Below, piece by piece: positions 1 to 7,968 of a stretch of DNA of 11,137 nt. The DNA is from Synechococcus sp. MED650. GTDB lineage: Bacteria > Cyanobacteriota > Cyanobacteriia > PCC-6307 > Cyanobiaceae. Below the pieces are notes generated by a model, which was not told the DNA's origin, did no database searches, and was given only the letters and a program-made list of their open reading frames with translations. The first letter of the stretch is position 1. Each line of letters starts with the position of its first letter. The position numbers and the translations under genes were made by a program. Location of the stretch: assembly GCA_002691345.1 (NCBI GenBank), contig NZHI01000062.1, positions 29,197-40,333 of the forward strand. Reading direction: 5' to 3'.

Positions 1-716
<716 letters not shown>

Positions 717-758
717 TCCAATCGTTAACCAGATCGTTTCAGGCCTCTCGGGTCTCAT

Positions 759-776
759 AGGCTGATCAAGCCTTTT
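759..776 (+). terminator. Weak hairpin plus T-tract after pheS, possible terminator
   Basis: AGGCT (759-763) pairs with AGCCT (769-773) across a GATCA loop, and the second arm runs directly into TTTT (773-776). This has the shape of a Rho-independent terminator, but the stem is only 5 bp, the T-tract is short, and it lies 15 bases before the nadK GTG. It may terminate weakly, attenuate, or be chance. Confidence 0.3.
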
Positions 777-791
777 ACCCGTCTTGGATCA

Positions 792-1700
792 GTGCCCCGG
801 ATCGGACTGATCGTCAACGACGGCAAGCAGCTGGCGGTTCAGACCGCCGACACCATCCAGCAGCGGCTGGAAGTAGCAGGGCACTTGGTGGTGCGCGTCA
901 GCAGCTCGGGCGGGATGGTTGGCTTCGCTAACCCAGATCAGCACTTGAGGTTGCGGGGGTACAGCGCTTGTGTGCCCGAGGGGTTCGACAGCAGCATGGC
1001 GCTGGCCATCGTGCTCGGCGGCGATGGAACGGTGCTATCGGCAGCCCGCCAGACAGCCCCCCTTGGTGTGCCGATTCTCACGATCAATACCGGCCATCTG
1101 GGTTTTCTGGCCGAGGCCTATCTGGGCGATCTGGACCGGGCGTTGGAGGTGGTTCTCACTCAACAGTGGACGATTGAAGAACGCAGCAATCTCGTGGTGA
1201 GCGTGATGCGGGGCGACCAGCGCCGTTGGGAGGCCCTGTCGCTCAACGAGATGGCGCTGCACCGTGAGCCGCTCACGAGCATGTGTCATTTCGAGATTGC
1301 CATCGGCCGCCATGCACCGGTGGATATCGCTGCCGATGGCGTGATTCTCTCAACGCCCACAGGATCCACGGCCTACGCCCTCAGTGCGGGAGGACCGGTG
1401 ATCAGCCCGGATTGTCCCGTGTTGCAACTCACCCCGATCGCACCTCATTCTCTGGCGTCCCGGGCCTTGGTGTTCAGCGATAAGGAGCCGGTGACGGTGT
1501 TCCCAGCCACACCAGAACGGCTGATGATGGTGGTGGATGGCAGTGCTGGTTGCTATGTCTGGCCTGAGGATCGCGTCTTGATCCGCCGCAGTGATCATCC
1601 GGTGCGCTTCGTGCGGCTCGTTGATCACGAGTTTTTCCAGGTGTTGCGCAACAAACTGGGATGGGGGCTACCGCACATCGCCAAACCGGATCGGGATTGA
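792..1700 (+). CDS. nadK: NAD kinase
   Basis: ATP-dependent NAD kinase (PpnK family) phosphorylates NAD+ to NADP+ and sets the NADP(H) pool in the cytosol; in a phototroph this feeds ferredoxin-NADP reductase. The 302-residue product has the normal length. Visible signatures are the nucleotide-binding GGDGT at 76-80 with the catalytic Asp78, [10 protein letters not shown] at 99-108, the NE pair at 152-153, and [15 protein letters not shown] at 188-202. The downstream block [15 protein letters not shown] is also typical. The start is GTG at 792, which gives the usual N-terminus ([11 protein letters not shown]); no strong ribosome-binding site is seen. The TGA at 1698-1700 overlaps the probable TTG start of the following regulator, so the two are probably co-translated. 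Cyanobacteria commonly carry two NAD kinases; which paralogue this is cannot be decided from this window. Confidence 0.96.
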   Translation: MPRIGLIVNDGKQLAVQTADTIQQRLEVAGHLVVRVSSSGGMVGFANPDQHLRLRGYSACVPEGFDSSMALAIVLGGDGTVLSAARQTAPLGVPILTINTGHLGFLAEAYLGDLDRALEVVLTQQWTIEERSNLVVSVMRGDQRRWEALSLNEMALHREPLTSMCHFEIAIGRHAPVDIAADGVILSTPTGSTAYALSAGGPVISPDCPVLQLTPIAPHSLASRALVFSDKEPVTVFPATPERLMMVVDGSAGCYVWPEDRVLIRRSDHPVRFVRLVDHEFFQVLRNKLGWGLPHIAKPDRD

Positions 1701-2374
1701 GGGCTGAGCCCCTGCTGCTGCTCGCTGGTAAGTCGGCCGTCTCGCTTGCACAGCGTCTTGCTGCTTCGGGATATGCCACGGTCGACTGGCTTAGCGCAGG
1801 CGTTGCGGCCAGCTATTCCCCTCCCGATGCAGCTCCGGTGGCGGCGGTGTTGGCAGCGGATCAAGCGGGATTGATCAGGGATCTGCGCCAGCGCTTCGGA
1901 TCGATGCCAATCCTCTTGGATCTCGATCAGGACAGTGTTTCGGCGCGGGCCGCCTGTCTTCAGTCGGGCGCTGATGACTTTTGGTTGTCGGGCACCGGCC
2001 CCAGTGACTTGCTGCTCCGGCTGCGCCTGCATCGCACCATTCGCGATCGTCTTGGACAGCGGCCGTCTGTGTTGCAGCTGGAGGATCTGAGCTTGGATCC
2101 TTCAACGCGCCTGGTCCGGCGGGGTCGGCGTGTTGTGGCCTTGACGGCCCGGGAGTACATGCTGCTTCAGGTGCTAATGCGCCGTAGCGGCAGGGTGTTC
2201 AGCCGCGATGAGCTGATGCGTGAGGTCTGGCAAGACGAGAGGTCTGGCAGCAATGTTGTTGAGGTGTATGTGCGCTATTTACGCCAGAAGCTGGAGGCGG
2301 ATGGAGAAAGCCGCTTGCTGCATACGGTTCGGGGGCGCGGCTACTGTCTCGGCCAGGTGCAGCCGGAGGACTGA
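1697..2374 (+). CDS. OmpR/PhoB-type winged-helix regulator with degenerate receiver domain
   Basis: The C-terminal part (about 126-219, numbered from the TTG) is a clear OmpR/PhoB DNA-binding winged helix: [13 protein letters not shown] at 149-161, [15 protein letters not shown] at 164-178, the recognition-helix stretch [15 protein letters not shown] at 186-200, and TVRGRGYCL at 210-218. The N-terminal 115 residues align loosely to a CheY-like receiver, but the usual residues are missing. The first strand reads PLLLLAGKS without the acidic pair, the phosphoacceptor position falls in VLAAD without a clear Asp, and the conserved Lys-Pro is replaced by SGTGP at 98-102. The regulator is therefore probably phosphorylation-independent. 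I chose the TTG at 1697 because it forms a TTGA overlap with the nadK stop and places the first strand at residue 5. An in-frame ATG at 1661 would add 12 residues inside nadK. No sensor kinase is adjacent. Confidence 0.88.
   Translation: MRAEPLLLLAGKSAVSLAQRLAASGYATVDWLSAGVAASYSPPDAAPVAAVLAADQAGLIRDLRQRFGSMPILLDLDQDSVSARAACLQSGADDFWLSGTGPSDLLLRLRLHRTIRDRLGQRPSVLQLEDLSLDPSTRLVRRGRRVVALTAREYMLLQVLMRRSGRVFSRDELMREVWQDERSGSNVVEVYVRYLRQKLEADGESRLLHTVRGRGYCLGQVQPED
2365..2370 (+). promoter_or_regulatory. Shine-Dalgarno for the DUF192 gene
   Basis: GGAGGA lies inside the last codons of the upstream regulator, 10 bases before the ATG at 2381. It is the clearest ribosome-binding site in the window. 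It supports that start and translation of DUF192 from the same mRNA as the regulator. Confidence 0.7.
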
Positions 2375-2380
2375 GCCGGA

Positions 2381-2812
2381 ATGGATGCTCTGCCACCGCA
2401 GCAGCTCCCGCTGACTGCGCGTTGGTGCCTGATTCAAGGCCCCTGCATCGATTTGGAGGTGGCCCGCACTGCGGAACAGAAGCGGCTCGGGTTGATGCAA
2501 CGGCCGGCTTTGCCCCCTCTTCGTGGGATGTGGTTCCCCTTCAGCGCTCCGGCCCCGGAGCGGTTCTGGATGTTCAACACGATCGCCCCACTGGATCTGG
2601 TGTTTGTGCGGGATGGCCGCGTTCTCGATCTCGCCCCAGAGGTGCCCGTTTGCCCGGCCTTGCCGTGCCGCTCTTACTGGGCTGATGCCGATGGCAATGG
2701 CCGCGCTGATTTCGTTGATGCTGTGATCGAGATCGGAGCTGGCGAGGCTGCGCGGCTGGGGATCCGCCGCGGCGATCGCGTCACGATTGGCACGATTACG
2801 TCACGAAATTGA
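2381..2812 (+). CDS. DUF192 family protein with an EF-hand-like insertion
   Basis: This 143-residue protein belongs to the DUF192 family (small beta-rich proteins of unknown function, often exported). Family marks are the GLMQRPALP segment (37-45), MWFPFSAP (50-57), FWMFNTIAPLDLVFV (62-76), the Cys-containing VPVCPALPC (88-96), and a C-terminal AVIEIGAG then LGIRRGD (114-132). Between Tyr99 and the AVIEI strand, where relatives usually have a short turn, there is an extra loop DADGNGRADFVD (102-113). This fits the DxDxNGxxD calcium-loop pattern of EF hands and dockerins. No N-terminal signal peptide is evident, so unlike many relatives it may be cytoplasmic. It follows the regulator by 6 bases with a good ribosome-binding site and converges with cobL at a 7-base gap. 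Its function is unknown. Confidence 0.9.
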   Translation: MDALPPQQLPLTARWCLIQGPCIDLEVARTAEQKRLGLMQRPALPPLRGMWFPFSAPAPERFWMFNTIAPLDLVFVRDGRVLDLAPEVPVCPALPCRSYWADADGNGRADFVDAVIEIGAGEAARLGIRRGDRVTIGTITSRN

Positions 2813-2819
2813 GTTCATA

Positions 2820-4079
2820 TCACGCTGATTTCGTGCCGCTCAGGATGATGCAGGGGTTCATGGGTGCCAGCCGGGTTCCGTCGCCGAGGGGCTGTCCGCG
2901 CCAGGCCTGGTGCTGTTGAATCTGCACGCTGAGCCCCGCTTCTTCAATCAGGGGCCGGAGCTCAGCGATGGCTTCGAGGGTGGCCAAGGGAATCACCACC
3001 TTTCCGCCAGGTTGCAGCCTTTGCAGAATCTCTCTGAGCAGAGCAGCCCGCTGCCGTCCGCCACCTCCGAGCAAAACCCGATCAGGCCGTTCCAGGCCTG
3101 CCGGCAGGGTTCCTTGCATCAGGCGCAGAGCATCGCTTTCGAGAACGGCTACAGGGCACACCCCCAGCCGTTGGGCATTGCTGCTGATCAGCTGCGCCCC
3201 ACCCGCCCGCCGTTCGACGGCCAGGAGCTGGAGCTGAGGGCGGAGCCGCAGGGCTTCGAGTCCCACGCTGCCAGTTCCAGCCCCCAGATCCCAGAGCACT
3301 CCCTCGGCCGGCAGGTTCAGCTCCGCCAACAGCTGGATCCGCACTTCCCGTTTGGTCATCAGCCCCGGGTGGTCGTCGTGTTGAAGGAACAGGCCGTCGT
3401 CGAGACCGAACAGAGGAAGGGTGTTGGGCAGGGGCGGCGCGGGGGGGTTAGCGATCAGCAGCGCGATCAGCAGCGGCTCGGTGTCCTCCGGCAGGGGGCA
3501 TCCTGGGTCGACGCAACGCACCCGTTCATCGGCATGGCCAAGGTTTTCGCACAGCCAAAGCTGGGTGCAGGCCTCCAGGCCACTGCTGCGCAAGATGCGT
3601 TGCACAGTGTCGGCTCCCCCTTGCTGGGGATCGGTGAGCACCGCTAAGGCGCTGGGCCGTTTCTGCAGGGCTGCGGCCAGAACCTCGGGATCACGGCCAT
3701 GCAGGCTCACCCAATCGGCGTCCTGCCAGGGGCGGCCGATGCGTGCAAACGCCAATTGCAAGGAGGTGGGTGCGGGGTGGAAGCGGAGTCGGCCAACGCC
3801 CAACCGTTCCAGCAGGCTGCGGCCGATGCCGAACCAGAGCGGATCGCCACTGGCAAGAACCACCACGGTTTCTTGCTCTGGAATCCTCTCGAGGCTTGCG
3901 GCCAGTGTGCGGGGATCGTCACTGTTGATCAGCAGCGGGCAGCTGCTTCCCAGCCATTGCCTCAAGGCCGGTTGCAGCCGGCGAGGAGCGGCCACATGCT
4001 GAGCAGCACGGATCAGGATCTGCTGCGCCTGCGTCAGGGAGGCCGGAGCCCCCGCATCGGTGCCAATCACATCGATCAT
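2820..4079 (-). CDS. cobL: Precorrin-6Y C5,15-methyltransferase (decarboxylating), CbiE-CbiT fusion
   Basis: CobL methylates the corrin ring at C5 and C15 using S-adenosylmethionine and decarboxylates the C12 acetate, making precorrin-8 in the cobalamin (in many cyanobacteria, pseudocobalamin) pathway in the cytoplasm. The 419 residues match the fused form. The CbiE tetrapyrrole methylase domain occupies about 1-210, with ASGDPLWFGIGR at 76-87 and LWLCENLGHADERVR at 174-188. The CbiT domain spans about 220-419, with GLMTKREVR at 239-247 and the SAM-binding DLGAGTGSVGLEA at 264-276. The N-terminal loop reads VIGTDAGAP rather than the more usual VIGIGxDG, a mild deviation. The linker contains a 12-base tandem repeat encoding LLIALLIA. 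It starts at ATG 4079, diverges from the sulfotransferase, and converges with DUF192. No cobalamin riboswitch was recognised in the very short upstream gap. Confidence 0.95.
   Translation of the reverse strand: MIDVIGTDAGAPASLTQAQQILIRAAQHVAAPRRLQPALRQWLGSSCPLLINSDDPRTLAASLERIPEQETVVVLASGDPLWFGIGRSLLERLGVGRLRFHPAPTSLQLAFARIGRPWQDADWVSLHGRDPEVLAAALQKRPSALAVLTDPQQGGADTVQRILRSSGLEACTQLWLCENLGHADERVRCVDPGCPLPEDTEPLLIALLIANPPAPPLPNTLPLFGLDDGLFLQHDDHPGLMTKREVRIQLLAELNLPAEGVLWDLGAGTGSVGLEALRLRPQLQLLAVERRAGGAQLISSNAQRLGVCPVAVLESDALRLMQGTLPAGLERPDRVLLGGGGRQRAALLREILQRLQPGGKVVIPLATLEAIAELRPLIEEAGLSVQIQQHQAWRGQPLGDGTRLAPMNPCIILSGTKSA
3451..3474. repeat. Perfect 12-bp tandem duplication in the cobL interdomain linker
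   Basis: GCGATCAGCAGC occurs twice back to back (3451-3462 and 3463-3474). On the coding (minus) strand it gives the peptide repeat LLIA-LLIA at residues 203-210, at the CbiE/CbiT junction. It is in frame and leaves the gene intact. Confidence 0.85.
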
Positions 4080-4111
4080 TTCTACATTCTGTGGCCAGGG
4101 TTAAGGCGTCG
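4080..4111. promoter_or_regulatory. Divergent cobL / sulfotransferase intergenic gap
   Basis: Only 32 bases separate the two ATG starts (11 if the sulfotransferase uses the GTG at 4091). There is no room for two complete promoters with leaders, so at least one promoter must lie inside the neighbouring coding sequence or give a near-leaderless message. I see no confident -10/-35 pair. A weak AAGG at 4103-4106 could serve as ribosome-binding site for the ATG at 4112. Confidence 0.45.
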
Positions 4112-5182
4112 ATGACTCCGGGATCGCTTCTGTCTGATCGGTTGGTTGCTGCAGGGTTCATTCGCCCGGCCGTGCTCATGCGCGGGCTGCAGCTGAGCCG
4201 CCCTTCTCTTGGGCGCTGGCCCGTGAGCCTGGTGATTGGCCTGAGTGGCTTGCTGGTGGAACCTCTGGCCTGGCTGCAGAGCTGTCTGCTCTCCCGACGG
4301 ATCCGTCGCGTTCAGTTGCCGGAGGCTCCGATTGTGGTGATCGGCCACTGGCGCAGTGGAACCACCTATCTGCATCAGTTGCTAGGGGCGGATCCGGGGA
4401 TGGCGACCGCGCGGAACGCGTTGACGGTGGCGCCCCACGTGGCATTGCTGCTGAAGCCATGCCTCACGTGGCTTTTGGCCAGGGTGATGACCCGGATCAG
4501 GCCGATCGATGCGGTGCCCTGGAGCCCACACGATCCTCAGGAGGATGAGCTGGGTCTGGCGCGACTCACCATGGACACCAACATGGCCGGGATGGCTTTT
4601 CCGCGCCAGTACCTCTTTCACTTTCATCGCTCGGTGGAGCACACCACCCGGCGCTATGAGCGGCAGTGGTTGCAGTTCACACGACTGACCTGGTTGCACG
4701 ATGGCGCCCGAAAAGCTGAGCTGCTGATTAAGAACAGCGCCCACTCGGCCCGGGTTCCGATGGTGCTGCGCCACTTCCCCAAGGCTCGGTTTGTGTTGTT
4801 GCGCCGTGATCCTGAGGCGTCGATCCGATCGCTGGTGCAGGTGAAACAGCGTCTGGGAACTCTGGTGGGATTGCAGCCGCTGCCGGATGTGATCACCCAG
4901 GTGGAGGAAACGGTGGCAGCCCACCGAGCCTTGATGGGGGCCTTCGAAAAGTCCCGTGCGGCGATCCCCGAGGGCCAGTTGCTTGAGCTGAACTACAGCG
5001 ATCTGGTGAGCGATCCCCTGGCGGCGGTGCAGCGAATCCACAACCACTTCGGCCTGCCGGGCTGGCAGCGGGCGGAAGCCCCGATCCGGGAACGCATTGC
5101 CCAGGCCGGCCATTACCAGGCTGATCCGGTGCAGTTGCCCGCGGCTGCGGAGCAGCGGTTGCAGCAACTGCTGGAGGCGTGA
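4112..5182 (+). CDS. PAPS-dependent sulfotransferase family protein (Sulfotransfer_3 type)
   Basis: Members of this family transfer a sulfuryl group from PAPS to a hydroxyl or amine of a lipid, carbohydrate or small molecule. Numbered from the ATG at 4112 (356 residues), the 5'-phosphosulfate loop is IVVIGHWRSGTTYLHQLL (74-91). DPQEDELGL (141-149) matches the conserved acidic motif of the bacterial Sulfotransfer_3 group. KNSAHSARVP followed by FPKARFVLLRRDP and SIRSL (207-241) forms the 3'-phosphate-binding block with its Arg and Ser. A hydrophobic stretch at about 37-60 may anchor or dock it at a membrane. An upstream in-frame GTG at 4091 would add 7 residues; I preferred the ATG for its weak ribosome-binding site. 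It overlaps the next gene by one base and heads a cluster with a GH116 glycosidase, suggesting a sulfated lipid or glycoside. The acceptor is unknown. Confidence 0.88.
   Translation: MTPGSLLSDRLVAAGFIRPAVLMRGLQLSRPSLGRWPVSLVIGLSGLLVEPLAWLQSCLLSRRIRRVQLPEAPIVVIGHWRSGTTYLHQLLGADPGMATARNALTVAPHVALLLKPCLTWLLARVMTRIRPIDAVPWSPHDPQEDELGLARLTMDTNMAGMAFPRQYLFHFHRSVEHTTRRYERQWLQFTRLTWLHDGARKAELLIKNSAHSARVPMVLRHFPKARFVLLRRDPEASIRSLVQVKQRLGTLVGLQPLPDVITQVEETVAAHRALMGAFEKSRAAIPEGQLLELNYSDLVSDPLAAVQRIHNHFGLPGWQRAEAPIRERIAQAGHYQADPVQLPAAAEQRLQQLLEA
5173..5177 (+). promoter_or_regulatory. Ribosome-binding site within the sulfotransferase 3' end
   Basis: GGAGG at 5173-5177 sits 4 bases before the ATG at 5182, whose A is the last base of the sulfotransferase TGA. 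It favours this ATG over the GTG at 5179, which would be only one base from the site, and indicates translational coupling of the small protein to the sulfotransferase. Confidence 0.6.
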
Positions 5183-5427
5183 TGAGCACATGCGAACGCC
5201 GGCGTCAGCGTCTCCATGAACTGTTGCTGGCGCTGATTGCCCGGGAGGACGAGCTGCCCCTGCTCGATCCCGATCAGCCGGAGCTCGAGGGCAGCGCTTC
5301 ACCGGGACGCTGGCTGGATCAGAACCGCCGCAGCCTGCAGCGCTACCAGGCGTTGGTGCGCACAGCGGTCACCCTCGATGCGCTATTGGATGCCGAGGAA
5401 AGCTCACAAAGCTTCCCGACTGGCTGA
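5182..5427 (+). CDS. Hypothetical 81-residue charged helical protein
   Basis: I do not recognise this protein. It is 81 residues, rich in Arg, Leu, Glu and Asp, and predicted by eye to be mostly helical. A basic N-terminus (CERRRQRLHELLLALIA) is followed by an acidic, Pro-containing middle (REDELPLLDPDQPELEG) and a second helical part (RSLQRYQALVRTAVTLDALLDAEE). There is no signal peptide, membrane segment or Cys pair. The ATG overlaps the sulfotransferase stop by one base with GGAGG just upstream, and the glycosidase starts 42 bases after its stop, so it is probably expressed with both. A role as an accessory or structural partner of either enzyme is a guess from position. The ribosome-binding site, the one-base overlap and the coding-like composition support a real gene. 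Confidence 0.7.
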   Translation: MSTCERRRQRLHELLLALIAREDELPLLDPDQPELEGSASPGRWLDQNRRSLQRYQALVRTAVTLDALLDAEESSQSFPTG

Positions 5428-5469
5428 GCGCCGTAAACCTGGCAATCTGGGGCGACTCTCGGCCACAGC

Positions 5470-7968
5470 ATGGCTCCGCTCGGTCTGTCGACGTTGAAAT
5501 CCCTTTTGGGCCGAGGCAAGAACGGCAAGCCCTGGCAGCCCCCAGAGGCGAGCTGGAGTCGACCCTTTGGGCTGGGATGGAGTGATCCCTACACGGTGCG
5601 CTACGCCAGCAACCTGGATGACGGCCCCAACCACGGCATGCCCCTCGGCGGTTTTGGGGCGGGCTGTTTCGGTCGGGCTCCTGACGGAAACATCAATCTT
5701 TGGCACCTGGACGGCGGTGAGCACTGGTTCGGCGTGTTGCCCGATTGCCAATTCGCCCTGTTTGAAAGCAATGGCACCAGCACGCGAGCCCACGCACTGG
5801 CGGTCAAGCCCCAGGCTGATGCCTCTCGCCCGGATGCAGGTCAGCCGCTGGAGGCTTGGGATTGGTACCCCGAGAGCACTGCCGAACATTGCACCGGTAC
5901 CTATGCCGCTCGCTATCCACTCAGCTGGACGCAGTACCAGGGTGTCTACGAGGCGGAGGTGCGCTGTGAAGCGTTCAGCCCGATTCTCCCCGGGGACTAT
6001 CAGCGCACGAGCTATCCGGTGGCGGTGTTCGTGTGGACGCTGCGCAACCCCACCGACAAACCTCTGGATCTCTCCTTGCTGCTGAGTTGGCGGAACACCA
6101 CGGGCTGGTTCACCAACACCGATGCCTCGGCAGAAGTGCATTTCCGAGACGATGGCAGCCCGGAGCACAACTACGCCCCAGCAATCGGTACAACGTCCGG
6201 GCAGTGCAACCGTTGGGTCGACAACGCCAGCCTCAAGGGAGTGCTGCTTGAGGGTCATGTCTCCAGCCCCATCACCGAGGGCGAAGGGCAGTGGTGCATC
6301 GCCACGTGCCAGCAGCCGGGGGTGAGCATCCAGCGCTGCAGCCGTTGGAATCCATCGGGCGATGGCAGCGAAATCTGGAGCAGCTTCAGCCGCGACGGGT
6401 CGATTCCCGATAGCAACAACGACCGCTGCAGTGGTGCCGATGATCCGCTCAGTGCGGCACTGGCGGTGCGCTGTCAGCTGGCCCCCGGGGAGACCTTGGA
6501 GATTCCAGTGGTGATCAGCTGGGATTTGCCGGTCACCGCTTTTGCGACGGGTAGCCAGACCCTTCGCCGCTACACCGATTTTTTCGGAGCCGAGGGCAAC
6601 CAGGCCGCCGCAATCGCAGCCGAGGCGCTGGAGAACTGGACAACCTGGCGCCAGCAGATCAATGCCTGGCAGCTGCCTGTGTTGCAGCGCAGCGATCTGC
6701 CGGAGCCGTTGCGGATGGCTCTGTTCAACGAGCTTTATGACCTCTGCAGTGGCGGAAGCCTGTGGAGTGCGGCGACTCCAGACGATCCCCTCGGCCGCTT
6801 TGGCGTGCTCGAGTGCCTCGACTACGCCTGGTACGAGAGCCTGGATGTTCGCCTCTATGGCTCCTTTGCGCTGCTGCAGCTCTGGCCGGAGCTGGACAAG
6901 GCTGTGCTGCGCAGTTTTGCCAGGGCGATTCCTGCTGCTGATGCCACCCAGCGGCCGATCGGGTGGTACTTCACCCAGGGCCGGGGGCGGGTGGAGGCGG
7001 ATCGCAAAGTGAAGGGGGCGACGCCGCACGATCTCGGCGCTCCCAATGAGATTCCCTGGGACGCAACCAACTACACCGCTTATCAGGATTGCAATCTCTG
7101 GAAGGATCTGGGCAGCGATTTCGTGCTGCAGGTGTGGCGGAGTTACAAGCTGGCTCCCTCCGGCGAAGACATCGGTTTTCTGTCGTCCTGCTGGCCGGCC
7201 GCTGTTGAGGCGCTGCGCTACCTGAAGACCTTTGACGTCAACGACGATGGGCTGCCCGATAACGGTGGTGCTCCCGATCAGACCTTTGACGACTGGCCGC
7301 TCAAAGGAGTGAGCGCGTACTGCGGAGCGCTCTGGATTGCGGCACTGGAGGCAGCTCTGGCCATGGCCCAGACCCTGCAACTGAAAACCGGACTCGACAC
7401 CTCCGCTGAGCAGCATCAGTTCAGCGGCTGGTTGAGCCAGTCCCGCAGCAACTTTGATCGGTTGTTGTGGAACGGTGAGTACTACGACATCGACGCGGAA
7501 AGCGGCACTCCAGTGGTGATGGCTGATCAGCTCTGCGGTGATTTCTATGCGCGACTTTTAGGACTGCCAGCGGTGGTGAGTGATGCCAACAGCTACAGCA
7601 CGCTCAAGGCTGTGCGCCAGGCCTGTTTTGAGGCGTTCGAGGGAGGACGTCTCGGCGTGGCCAATGGTTTGCGCCGCGATGGCACGCCCTTGGATCCAAA
7701 CGGAACCCACCCACTCGAGGTTTGGACAGGCATCAACTTCGGGATCGCGAGTTACTACCGCCTGATGGGTGAGGGCAGCACGGCGGAGGCGATCTGCTCA
7801 GCCGTGGTGAACCAGGTGTATTCGGGAGGATTGCAGTTCCGCACACCGGAGGCAATCACGGCCGTGAACACCTTCCGCGCTTGCCATTACCTGAGAGCCA
7901 TGGCCATCTGGGGCCTGTGGGCCACGGCAACGGATTGGCAGCTCATTCCAGGATCCGACGCCCGCTGA
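5470..7968 (+). CDS. GH116 family glycosidase, non-lysosomal glucosylceramidase (GBA2/DUF608) type
   Basis: The 832-residue protein matches the two-domain GH116 architecture. An N-terminal GBA2_N-like beta domain (about 40-390) begins with GMPLGGFGAGCFGRAPDG (56-73) and LWHLDGGEHWFGVLP. An (alpha/alpha) catalytic domain follows (about 405-825), with LFNELYDLCSGGSLW (418-432), LECLDYAWYESLDVRLYGSFALL (from 447), WPELD (472-476), PDQTFDDWPLKGVSAYCGALW (from 602) and EVWTGINFGIA (750-760). By recalled family alignment the nucleophile is Glu448 and the acid/base Asp607; both are present. Characterised relatives cleave beta-glucosides, including glucosylceramide in animals. There is no signal peptide, so it is probably cytoplasmic. 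The first codon is fixed by an in-frame stop at 5434-5436 with no earlier start. It lies downstream of a sulfotransferase and an 81-residue protein, and its last 82 bases overlap an AraC-family gene on the other strand. The native substrate is unknown. Confidence 0.92.
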   Translation: MAPLGLSTLKSLLGRGKNGKPWQPPEASWSRPFGLGWSDPYTVRYASNLDDGPNHGMPLGGFGAGCFGRAPDGNINLWHLDGGEHWFGVLPDCQFALFESNGTSTRAHALAVKPQADASRPDAGQPLEAWDWYPESTAEHCTGTYAARYPLSWTQYQGVYEAEVRCEAFSPILPGDYQRTSYPVAVFVWTLRNPTDKPLDLSLLLSWRNTTGWFTNTDASAEVHFRDDGSPEHNYAPAIGTTSGQCNRWVDNASLKGVLLEGHVSSPITEGEGQWCIATCQQPGVSIQRCSRWNPSGDGSEIWSSFSRDGSIPDSNNDRCSGADDPLSAALAVRCQLAPGETLEIPVVISWDLPVTAFATGSQTLRRYTDFFGAEGNQAAAIAAEALENWTTWRQQINAWQLPVLQRSDLPEPLRMALFNELYDLCSGGSLWSAATPDDPLGRFGVLECLDYAWYESLDVRLYGSFALLQLWPELDKAVLRSFARAIPAADATQRPIGWYFTQGRGRVEADRKVKGATPHDLGAPNEIPWDATNYTAYQDCNLWKDLGSDFVLQVWRSYKLAPSGEDIGFLSSCWPAAVEALRYLKTFDVNDDGLPDNGGAPDQTFDDWPLKGVSAYCGALWIAALEAALAMAQTLQLKTGLDTSAEQHQFSGWLSQSRSNFDRLLWNGEYYDIDAESGTPVVMADQLCGDFYARLLGLPAVVSDANSYSTLKAVRQACFEAFEGGRLGVANGLRRDGTPLDPNGTHPLEVWTGINFGIASYYRLMGEGSTAEAICSAVVNQVYSGGLQFRTPEAITAVNTFRACHYLRAMAIWGLWATATDWQLIPGSDAR

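Noticed and set aside
2910..3647. A 245-codon plus-strand frame over cobL
   Set aside because: Codon-aligned antisense shadow of cobL; no family resemblance and no ribosome-binding site.
4382..5302. Long minus-strand frame over the sulfotransferase
   Set aside because: Same codon-aligned antisense register as above; the sense strand carries the clear PAPS-binding motifs.
5404..7416. A 670-codon open frame on the minus strand across the GH116 gene
   Set aside because: Its codons are exact reverse complements of the GH116 codons, so it stays open simply because the sense gene avoids TTA, CTA and TCA in this GC-rich codon usage. The translation resembles no family, while the sense frame is a full GH116 protein.
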